64,000 nt of DNA from Phymorhynchus buccinoides (lineage: Eukaryota; Mollusca; Gastropoda; Neogastropoda; Raphitomidae), in NCBI GenBank assembly GCA_017654935.2, contig CM065687.1:18983571-19047570 (forward strand), given 5' to 3'. The notes below the pieces were generated by a model. That model was not told the DNA's origin. It was given only the letters and a program-made list of their open reading frames with translations, and did not search any database. Position numbers and translations under genes: made by a program. This document shows positions 20,946 through 32,300 of this stretch, piece by piece. Every line of letters begins with the position of its first letter. The first letter of the stretch is position 1.

Positions 20946-21309
20946 TCGGGGGTGCTTGATGCGTGCGCACTAATCGGAAGTGTATTCGAGAGTTAGTTTT
21001 CCTTGTTTTTCACGTGTTCCTTTATTTGTTTCCAACCAAGCTACCGGTATTCGGTAAGCTATCTTTTCGTGATAATGTAATCACGTATGTTCTGACTGTT
21101 TTTTGTACCCCGCACTTGATTATATAGGCCTAATTATCACAGTGAGGCCATCATTGCAATATTAGATTCATAGACATTTATTTGAACAAATATGTTAACA
21201 GTTTATGTGCACACACTGTGTGACACAGTCACAGTGACACTGACAGTCCCTCAAAGCCAAACCAAAGGCAGCCTGACCCTGACTTTAGTTACCAGCTACT
21301 ACTAGTTAC

Positions 21310-22400
21310 CAGCCGCGTGACAAAGCTGGTAATGTTTTCAGTGAATTCTGTTCCTGACTGGCTGGCTGACTATGCTATCACGATAACGTTTGAACGGAGG
21401 GACCAAGGACGCTCAAATTTGTGCATATGGATAGGTACTAAAAATATCTATGCCAAGCTCGAAAGTGAAGGTCAAAGGTTAAAGGTCAAGGTCACTGGAG
21501 CCGAAAATGCTGCCAAACATCTGGCATGATGACGGAGAGACCTATGATGCTCAAATTTTGCATGCAGATAGGTACTAAAGATATCTAGGTCAAGTTAAAA
21601 AATGAAGGTCATAGAGGTCACTCACTCACTGGCACTGAAAATGTTGCTGAGCACCTGGCGCGATAACGATGAAAAGGAGGGACCTAGGATGCTCAAATTT
21701 TGCATGTAGATATGTACTAAGAATATCTTGGCCAAATTCAAAAATGGTCATAGGTCAAAGGTCAAGGTCACTGAAGCCAAAAATGCTGCCAAACTACTGG
21801 CACAATAACGTTTGAACGCATGGACCTAGGACATTCAAATTTTGCTTGCAGATAGGTACTAAGGATATCTAGACCAAGTTCAAAACTGAAGGTCATAGGT
21901 CAAAGATCAAGGTTTCTGGCACCAAAAATGCTGCTGAGCACCTGGCATGATTGATAACCAATAAACCATTGAACGAAGGGACCTAGGACGCTCACATTTT
22001 GCATGCGGATAGGTACTAAGAATAGTAAGATTTTATTGGCGAAATTCAAAAATGGTCATAGGTCAAACTTTCAAAGGTCAAGGACACTGGAGCCAAAAAT
22101 GCTGCAGAGCTCCTGGCACAATAACATTTGAATGCAGGGACATAGGACACTCAAATTTTGCTTGCAGATAGGTATTAATAAGGATATCTAGACCAGGTTC
22201 GAAAATCAAGGTCATAGGTCAAGATCACTGGAGCCGAAAATGCTGCTAAGCACCTGGCACGATAACTTTTGAACAGAGGGATCTAGGATACTCAAATTTT
22301 GCATGCAGATAGGTACTTTGGATATCTAGGCCAGGTTTAAAAATGAAGGCCATAGGTTAAAGGTCAAGGTCACATGAGCCGGAAATGCTGCCGAGCTTTT
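21310..22400 (+). repeat. Tandem array, ~137-158-bp unit x ~7, rich in AGGTCA half-sites
   Basis: Units contain 'GGGACCTAGGA..CTCAAATTTTG', 'CAGATAGGTACTAA', 'GATATCTAG.CCA', 'AAGGTCATAGGTCAAAGGTC' and 'AAGGTCACTGGAGCC'. The GATAGGTACTA motif recurs about every 137-158 bp. Spaced AGGTCA repeats (for example 21752-21770 and 21469-21494) form DR1-like nuclear-receptor motifs, probably by chance of repeat sequence. No coding function. Confidence 0.85.
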
Positions 22401-22947
22401 GGGTATGTATTCACATTGTGATATACATATATATCTGAAAGGTTCGTTTCTAGCTGAGAAACGAAGCACTGCAGCTGAAAATACTGCCGTGTGGCTGGTG
22501 ATCTACTACATCTAGGGTCTTACTCTTAGCCTCTAGTTTAGTTGTTTAGTTTAAGCATTGACCTAGGTCGATGGTTGAATCATGCCAATGAATGGTAGCT
22601 TGAACTTTGAAGCTTATCTGTAGGCTAAAGTGAACCGATGAAATGAAAGACGTGGGTTGTGAATCACTGAATCAGTGAATGGCTTGTCTCAGTGTCAGCT
22701 TTGTTTTTTCCATGCTATCTACTACTTGTACTAAAGGGGTGACACTTTCTAGAAGAATTTGTTTTTCTTACAATTTATGTCAGGCAGGAAAAGGTGAGTG
22801 TATGTTTATTTTATTGCATTTGGTACTTAAATGCGCAATCCAAGTGTGTGTGTCACTGTGTGTGTATGTGTGCGTAGGTGCATGTGTGTGTACTGTGTGT
22901 CACTCTGTGTGTGTGTGTGTACTGTGTACTGTGTGTGTGTGTGTCAC

Positions 22948-22978
<31 letters not shown>

Positions 22979-23227
22979 TCTATTTTCGAAATCAGGGTGC
23001 ACAAAATTTGCCTCTGGGATTTTAGAGTTAAGTTATGTATATTTTGGGGGTATCTTTTTACATAATTTAAAAAAAAAAAGTCAAACTGTGCATCAGTTAA
23101 AGAAAACATTCATGCATTTTGTGATGCCCTGGCCTAAAATCCAATGCATTAGATAATGGGAAATTTGAGCGTCACAGACAACAACAAAAAGGTGACATGT
23201 GATGTGTGTCGCTGTAGTGCGCGCATA

Positions 23228-23228
<1 letters not shown>
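22401..23228. other. Spacer with (GT)n at 22840-22975
   Basis: Non-repetitive spacer followed by a GT-rich microsatellite with CACT interruptions. ORFs with CVCVCV composition are microsatellite translations. Confidence 0.7.

Positions 23229-23314
<86 letters not shown>
23229..23314. repeat. Pure (TG)n microsatellite, ~42 repeats
   Basis: Uninterrupted TG dinucleotides for about 85 bases. Confidence 0.95.
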
Positions 23315-23318
<4 letters not shown>

Positions 23319-23654
23319 AGTTTGGTATGTATGTGTGTGTGTGTGCATGGATGGAAGCTTATTCAGTTATTGCAGGAAAAGCAGGAATCCTGATTTTGGC
23401 TTTGTTATTTTTCAGGAAATCCTGAATTTGCAATACTTTATTGAAGAATAATTACGGTACCCTGGAAATAGAAAAAAACACTTCTTTACTTTAGTTGTTA
23501 AAAAATACACAAAAGCTGTCTCTAAATCAGTAAATGCTCTGATTTTATTAGTAAAGGTGTACAAAAAAATATCATCCCCCAGATCCCCCACAAAGGACTC
23601 CACCCCTTGACAACCCAGGCCTTCCTGCTTTTCATTTTGTCCAGGTTTCATCAT

Positions 23655-23975
23655 TCTTAATCTTATTATTCCGATTGGGGAGGCTTATCCTGCCCCACAC
23701 CTAAAGTCTTCGTTTAGACTGCAATTGGCGCACAGGATGCATGCTTTGTGAGTTTCGTGCCATCCATTCTACCGGCACACGCGGCATACTCGTAAGAGTC
23801 GTACTGAATAGTGGAATGGGCTTTAACGTGCGCTCAAGATATTGTGCGTGCGTTCGCACATGGGACCTCGGTTTTAGGTCTCATCCGAAGGACCAGTAAA
23901 TAGGAGTAAAGTATCTTTCCAAGGGATGCACCACCTTGACCAGCTGGGTTTGAACCAGCGCACTCGCAAACCATC
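23655..23975 (-). mobile_element. SINE1 copy, truncated
   Basis: Minus-strand SINE with 'CCTTCGGATGAGACCTAAAA', 'CCGAGGTCCCATGTGCGAAC' and 'GCGAGTGCGCTGGTTC', colinear with 12338-12715 but lacking the front of the tRNA head. Followed by a G run at 24012-24023. Confidence 0.8.
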
Positions 23976-24371
23976 CTTGTATGTGCAGGGCCAGGCCTAG
24001 GACACATTAGAGGGGGGGGGGGGGTACAAGCAAGGGCTGGGGGTTGGTGTAGGCCCTTGGTGGGGTCCAGGGGCATTAGGGTGGGGGTCAGCGGGCAAGG
24101 CCCCCTGAAGCTGATTTTTTTTAACAAATTAAAGTGCCAAAACTCCCTATAAATTGTACCTTAGAAAAACAAAACAGTAAGTATTCATGACTGTTTTTAC
24201 TCTCTGTCTTTCTTTTTTTTTTTTTTTTTTTTTCTCATATTTTTATTTGGTGGGAGGGGGGTGGGGTTATGGAACCCAGGTAACCACCCACCCCCCTGGA
24301 TCCGTCCCTGATGTGTGTGTGTGCGCATGTGTGTGTAGGCTGTGTGTCTTATTCAGTTTTCCTTTTCACAG

Positions 24372-24543
24372 GTGCCACAACCTCTGCCAGGATGCCCACA
24401 GACGTGGACCGAAAAGCCGCCGTACGCAGAGTGTGGCAGAAGGCGGACGCTGTGTGTTTTGACGTCGACTCCACAGTGATTAAAGACGAAGGGCTGGACG
24501 AGCTGGCCAAGTATTGCGGAGTGGGGGAAGAAGTGAAAGCCTG
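24372..24543 (+). CDS. PSPH: PSPH exon with start codon (coding 24392-24543)
   Basis: The acceptor TTTTCACAG ends at 24371 and ATG is at 24392. The exon encodes residues 1-50 and two bases of W51, including [18 protein letters not shown]. The donor is TG|GTGAGA at 24544. The upstream ORF extension is intronic GT-repeat translation. Confidence 0.95.
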
Positions 24544-25922
24544 GTGAGAATCTTTGCATGTAATATCATTAACCCCACCCACCCCCTTGTGGGGATACCG
24601 GGGGGTCTTTTGTATAAATAGTTCCCCTTTAGCAGTAGTGAATAGTAATCAGTTGTACCCGTGTGTGTGTGGTGGTGTGCGTGCGTGAGATTGTTATCCA
24701 TTTGTGAATGATGTTCACACTGTAACTTGTAACCTTCTGGAAGTTCTGTGCTTGTAACTTCCTCTAATCTGTCACTCGCTTTGGCTCTACCTTTACTCTT
24801 TGCTTACTATTATCTAGCCTACTATCTTTCTGCCTTACTGATCCATTCTCTTGCCTTTTTTTAAGAAACACTTTAAAAAGAAAATCCTTCAGCCGAAGTC
24901 GGACTTGCTGGGCCTAACAATTTCTTAGTTAGGCGCATAATGGCAACATGACGCATCTGCGCTCATAATTGACAGGAAACTGAGCGATCGAAGAAGAAGA
25001 AGAAGATCATTACGTGTTGTGACATTGCTGTCATCATTGCACACATTCTATTAATAAAAGCTCCATTGTATAATTGTGTTTTGCTACTAATAAGTAATGA
25101 ATATTTTTTGTGTAGAAGCTCTCTGATGGTGCACAGTGTGTGCATGTGGTGTGTGTGTGATCTCTGTGTGTGTGTGTGTGTGTGTCACTGTGTGTGTGTG
25201 TGTTTGTGTAGCTGTGTGTGTATGCGTGCACGTGTGTGTGTCTGTGTCACTGTGTGTGTCTGTGTCACGTGTGTGTGTGTGTGTGTGTGTGCAAGTGTGT
25301 GTGTGTGCAAGTGTGTGTGTGTGTGTGTGTGTTAAAGTGTTTGTGTGCTTCAATACATGGTTTGTGTACACAATTTACAACACTCTTTTGAACTCATGCC
25401 TGTTAAAGTGATGAGTTCAAGTTTATGCAGCATTACAATAATACATATCATTGTACGTTAACTAACAGGACGTTGAAGGCTATGGGTGGAGCCGTATCGT
25501 TCCGGGAAGCTCTGACGGAGCGTCTGAAAATCGTGCAGCCCCGCCGTCAGCAAGTGGAGGACTTTGTGGCCAGCAAACCCCCTCAGCTGAGTGAGGGCAT
25601 CCAGTAGGTGTCTACATGTACCCCTTCGTTGTGTGCACCTGTACTAAAATCTGTTACAGCACACAGCATAATAATAATAATAATAACAGTACATTTATAT
25701 AGCGCTTTACCTCAGATGAGCCCAAAGCGCTTTACAATCAATTATTCATCAACAGATAACAAAAAACAACATTCAAGAGTGACACCAACCACCAACAGTG
25801 CATATGCAAAGCAACTCTCTCTCTCTCTCTAACACACACACGCACACACACACACGCACACACACACGCACACGCGCACGCACACACACACACACACACA
25901 CACACGCGCACACACGCACACA

Positions 25923-25996
<74 letters not shown>

Positions 25997-26213
25997 AACA
26001 CACAATTATTGACGCCAACTCGTTCATACCCCATTCGGTAAGTCACAGCAACTGAGCCGCATGGACTGACCACATACACCAACACGCAGACACAAACACC
26101 CTCACACACAACGTACGCACGCAGACAGACACACAGACACGCACACACACACACACACACATGCGTGCACACACAACCCACAAAACCAAAATACACACAA
26201 GCACACATTCATG

Positions 26214-26311
<98 letters not shown>

Positions 26312-29300
26312 CACGCACCACAAAACACAGCACAAACCTCTTAAATCAATCTTCCCTCACGTGCACACAACGATAGACAACTGATCAAATATTTAGGGCG
26401 CAGCAGGAAAAAGATGGGTTTTAAGAGAGGTTTTGAATGAGGAGACTGAGTTGGAGTGTCGGAGAGGAGAAGGCAGAGAATTCCACAGAGATGGTGCTTG
26501 ACAAGAAAAAGAACGTTGGCCAGCAGATTTGAGACGGATGGAGGGAATGGAAAGGAGACGAGAATCAGAAGACGAACGTAGTTGGCGAGCTGGGACATAG
26601 AGATGAAGAAGATCAGAGAGATACTGGGGAGCTTGATCATTCAGTGACTTGAAGGCAAGGAGGAGAATTTTGTAGTCAATACGTGATTGAACTGGGAGCC
26701 AATGTAGGAAACGAAGAACCGGAGTGATGTGATCGTACCTAGGGGAGCGAGAAATGAGACGAGCAGCATTATTCTGGACCCGTTGGAGCTTAGAGATGAG
26801 AATTGATGGACAGCCAGCAAGAAGTGAGTTACAGTAGTCAAGGCGAGACAGGACAAAAGCACATACTAAAGTCTTCAGGGCATCCTGAGAGAGGAAACGA
26901 CGGATGGAACTAATTCTTCGAAGTTCTAGATAGCAAGCCTTGCAAACATTGGAAACATGCTGTTTGAAAGAAAGGGTTTGGTCCAAAGTAACACCATAAG
27001 TAACATGATATACAAAATTAGAATAATTGTGTGTCCTTTAAAATAAAGAATTATTTTCATTTAACCCCTTCTCCAAAACCGGAATGTGTCGGCTGAATGC
27101 AGCGGGGAGACCAGTGAACACTGAAAACCGGACACATGCATACCTCACTCATTATGGCCTTATGGTCTGGGAACGCAGAAGAATTAGAAGATTTACCCCC
27201 TTGACTGCCAGAGAAAATGAGAGAAAAAAACATTTTAAAAATCATGACATGGAACAAAGAGAACCGGTAGAGCCAATCTGGCAAAATGTGGTTATGGGGA
27301 TATTCAAACCCTCTTGACTATGTTAAAGCAAAAAGCAGCATACCAGAGTTATTCCCCTTCATCTGATGATGTCATCGGTGACGTCATCAAGCATGTATGT
27401 GGTACGTTATATGGCAGTCAAGGGGTTAAGGTGTAAAAAGAGAAAAGACTATGTTTGCATTGCTTAACGTGTTGGGACTGTAGTTTCAATACTGTTTGGT
27501 CATGGGTTGTTCGTGATTTACATTTGGTGGAAGGTTATAAAGAGTATCATACAAACTGTGACAAAGAACGTAGTACAGGGGTGCATGTGGGTTTGCCTGA
27601 AGCCTGAATTCAGGCAGTTTGATGCAGGTTCAGAGTGGTCTGCCTGAAAAAATCCACTCCCACAAGGAGTTACGCTCTTGAACTGATCACAAGGTTTAGA
27701 GCTGGAAATGAAAATTCAGGCAAATTGTGTCTAACATGCACCCATGACAGTATTAAGTTTTTGATTTTTTTTTCCTCTCATCATTCGGAATGCTAGAACT
27801 TAGAAGTTGAAGTATTATGTGTACCGGGTATATACAGACTTTGCTAGCTATGTAGCAGATTTTCCATGCAAGTTATTGGCCGATTTTGATGGAATTTGGT
27901 GAACAGGTATGGTTTCTTGCCAGAAGCCTCGGAAGCGAAGACAAATTTATGTGTTCTCATGTTTATGTATATTTTGTTGTTCCTTTTTTCCCGTTTTCTT
28001 TTTCCTTTCTTTTTAAGGGAGGATTGGGGATTAGGGTGCACTAGAGTCTCAGTACCTCCTTGCTAAGTGTATATTTTACTGTATTGTGAGTGTGATATTC
28101 ATGGGTGAAAGTTTTCCTTCTCAGCAAGGATTTCTTTAATTTTAAAATCAGAAAATAAGGAAATCCTTATTTTCAAATTTTTAAGAAAAAAAATAAATTG
28201 ACTGATTTAAGCCATCATAGGCCATGAAGTGTGTTTTTACCTAGAACATTCAACGTTCATTTTAGAGTTTAAAACATTTCGTAAATGTGAATGAAAGACC
28301 TCAGGAGAGCTCACGAAATAGGCATTTATCTGCACATTCTTGTCAGATTCTGGGGGGCAGAAAGAGGCCTCCGGAAATTAGGCCCCAGGAACCCAATGCA
28401 CCTTTTCCTTATTTTCAAACTCTGTCGCTTTCACCCATGGATATTCCAAGTGTTGTTTTCAGGTGTCAATGGGTGTAATAGTATACTAAATACTCACAGT
28501 ACAGATGCTATGCACAAATGTGCTTTCAAGCACCAAACTGTATAATCCGACTCTACACGTAGAAATATTTGAAATTGGTCATCAGAATATGTAACATACA
28601 ACCCCATATTTTATAAGGCGCACCTGATTATATTATCAGTCAGGGGTAAGGCGTAGGGATCTCGGTCTGGGGAAAAAAGTATCGCCTTATAGTCCGTAAA
28701 ATGCAGTACTTATTGACAGATGTGAGATACAAAATATGCAGAGATGGTGCTAGAAATTTTCACTTTAGGCCATTTGGCCTAAACAGCCACAAAACCTTAG
28801 GCCAATTTCAACAATTTTAGGCCCTCTCACTCGGTCAACATAAACTCTCACTGACAATGAATTTGATTTGTTTTTTTAACTGTCAGATCACACAGACTCG
28901 CACTATGGTGTGGCAAACAGCCGCCATAAGCAGCAAGGGAAGCAACTCTCACGAGGCAATTGGCCTTGTCACATACTAGCAAAATCATGATGCGACAAAG
29001 TTAGCTTTTTGATCTCGGTCACACGCGGTGCAACTGCAAGCAAACTTTGTTTCACTTCGTTGTTCATAAAAAAAACGGACATACTCGTGCCGATTTGGTA
29101 ATCAAACCTTCGGCCCACTGAGCCGACAGGACGGTTGACTTTTAGGACATTTTTTGTAATTTTCGGCGAATCGCCGAATGCCGATGGCAAACAACAACCC
29201 TGATATGTGTGAAACATTGACTCTTCTAGTAGTTCTAGCACCATGGGCGAATACATTCGCCCAAGACATCACTCTACACTCCCACCAAATGCAAAGACGT

Positions 29301-32300
29301 TCACTGACAAGCACCCTGCCATATGTTTGTCTGCTTTTAGAGCTTATATCACTGTTTCTTCTGTTGAAGCAACGCATGAACACTCAGACAAATAAATTAC
29401 TCCGCTTTTGTTGGTTGAGATGCAATGGACAGCCAAGAATGTCAAAAAATACATGGCACTAGAAGAGTAAAATGGGTGTTAAAATAATCAAGACGTGTAA
29501 CCCATCTTCTTCTTCTTCTGCGTTTCCATACCATATGGTCATAATGGATAAGGTATGTATGTGTCCGTTTTTCAGTTTTCACTGGTCTCCCTGATGCGCA
29601 CAGCCAACACATTCCGATTTTGGAGGAGCTCAAAGGAGAAAAATTATTTGAAAGATGTTTTTGAAAAAAAAGGTGAGAGAATGGGCCAATAAGTCAGAAA
29701 GACAGCAGATGACAGAGGGCAAAGGGAAAAGGCAGAGTCAAATAGAGTGGCAGATTAGAGGAAGTTACAAGCACAGAACTTCAAGATGGTGAGGGGACTA
29801 TATTTACAGAAAACCCCCACCAGTATCCCCACGGGGAGAGACTCGTGGAGGGGAGCAGGGTCGTCCAGCTCCCCGTATGGAGGCACGAGGCATCCATCCA
29901 ACCACTGCCCCTAGTGTATAACCCATCAAACATTGACAGGTGTGATATGTGAAGTGTGTTTCCAGAGACCTGGTCCATCTCCTGCAGTCGAGGCACACGA
30001 CTGTATTCCTGGTGTCTGGGGGGTTCCGGCGGCTGATCGAACCTGTCGCTGCCCTCCTCCACATTCCCAAGGGAAACATCTTCGCCAACACCCTTTTCTT
30101 CGAAGAAAGTAAATGTATTTTGTTGTTGTTGCCTCAGTTGTTTATATGTAACATATATTTTACGGACTATAAGGCGCACCCCCCAAATGTTACACCAAAT
30201 TCAGATTCTGTTATTATAGTTTCTTACTATATTATCAGTCACATTGCAAGGCGCAGGGGTCTCAGTCTAGGGAAAAAAGTATCGCCTTATTATAGTTTCT
30301 TACTATATTATCAGTCACATTACAAGGCGCAAGGGTCTCAGTCTAGGGAAAAAAGTATCGCCTTATTATAGTTTCTTACTACATTATCAGTCACATTACA
30401 AGGCGCAGGGGTCTCAGTCTAGGGAAAAAAGTATCGCCTTCTAGTCCGTAAAATATTAATAGGTAAAATAATGTTATGTACAGTATGTCATTGTCATCTT
30501 TGTTCGGCTAAACTCACAGAATCTGCGACAGGTATTGTTCTCTCAGGTATGTGTCTGCCTGTCTGATTGTGTGTTGTGTGTGTGTCTGATTGTGTGTGTG
30601 TGTGTGTCTGATTGTGTGTGTGTGTCTGATTGTGTGTGTGTGTGTCTGATTGTGTGTGTGTGTTGTGTGTGTGTCTGAGTGTGTGTCTGATTGTGTGTAT
30701 TCCAATTTTCTTAAAATCTGGGCGGATTTTGATTCTTTTCTCTCTCTCTCTCTGTCGTCAAATTGATTACAGAGCGAAAGACAGCAACGAAACTAACACT
30801 ACGAACACATTTGCACAGTATATCCTCACTTTTTATGTGATCCTGATGTAAACCTTCTACTGAGAATTGTTCTTTTCCAAGTTCATGACCTTCCCAGGTT
30901 TAAAAAAAAAAATTTGATGAACATTTCTTGTAATATCCAATTTTCTCGAAACATATCATTTAGTATATGGTGGATTTTAATACAATTTAGAAGAGCCGCA
31001 GCTTGGCAAGCTTTAATCTCAATTTTCATGACCATGCCGATTGTAGTTGATTTTGGTTTACCTTTACCCCTGTGCTATAGGGAAACCCTTTCTTTACCCA
31101 GTCCTGTTATTAGGTATTTGGTATTAGGTACTTTATAGTCACAGAGGCGTCTCTGTGAAATTCGGGTTGCTCCCACCTGGAGAGCGCGTCGTAGCCAGAG
31201 GCGTGCCACCCAATTTGTTTTTTGTGGGGGGGGGGGGGGGGGGGGGTTGCATGCGATTTTTGTGACTGATGAGGAAGGAAAGGAGTGGTGGTAAATTTTG
31301 ACCAAATGACAGCTTTTTCATTGCCACTGGAATTAACTTGTGCTAAGTGCATGGGTACATGGGACCTCGGTTTATCGTCTCATCCAAAAGACTCAGACCG
31401 TAAGGCCTAGTGCAAATTGAGCGGGAAAATTCCCTGTACCCAGCTTCAATCTCTGGTTTACTTGACACAAGGCGAACGCGTTGCCTCTGTGGGCCAGTGA
31501 GACAGGGGAAGGGGGAGTAGTGTAAGCTCAGGGGAAAGAGGAGGAGGGTGTGGGGGTGGAGGGAGAAAATGTACACAGGCAGCTAGTGAGCTGAGTTTCT
31601 CCCATATGTTGGTCAGTCTGGCCGGGTTTGCACTGTCGCAATGCTTCTGGTCAACTTTTGTTTTCTATTTTTATTGTTTTTAGGCTCATTCCTGAAAACA
31701 GAGCGAGTCTGTTCTCATAGTTGTGTGTGTCTGTGGAAAATCAAGATCAGAAAAGATGCTATGGCCTTGATGATTGCAGGCTCTGGATCTTGCGCAAGGA
31801 TGTTGAAGAAGAATGTGTTTGTACTTTGTAGAAGTGATTGGGTCCGTAGTACAAATACTGTTTGATTACCAAATTTTCATGTTTTAACCCTTTCGCCACC
31901 AGCCATTTTTCAGCCAAAAAATGCCATGAAATTTAACTGGATAAGAAAACAAATTATCTGCAATATTGAGAATTCCTTACCTCCCAAAATTACGAAAATG
32001 TTGTCTTCAGATAACAGACCCTGATTTGATGACTTTTAGTGACATGGGTGTTAAATCATTCCATGCTGGCCAGTTGCTTCCCTTTGCAAGCGTTCTGTAC
32101 TGGCCGATTTGCATAGGTTGCCAAAAAATTATTTTCTAAATAATGGTAACAGATACAAACGTGACATTTTGGCAATATGTACACAATATACAGTACTAAC
32201 ACCTGCAACAGTTTCAAAGCATCCACTTGATTAGTTTTGATTTGTGATATTTTAAAATAAATGCATGTTTTGTCAAGCCAGGCACACTCATAATAGCGAA

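Noticed and set aside
25066..25411. Long Cys/Val- and Thr/His-rich ORFs on both strands (also 22679-23065, 23199-23451, 25738-26376, 30514-30705)
   Set aside because: They are translations of (GT)n/(CA)n microsatellites, open on both strands by composition alone.
26043..26333. Signal-peptide-like Val/Cys-rich ORF
   Set aside because: Microsatellite translation within the LINE 3' UTR.
29949..30371. 140-codon ORF as a single-exon gene
   Set aside because: Only its first part (to 30108) is coding, as PSPH exon 3. The rest reads through the intron into a family H MITE.
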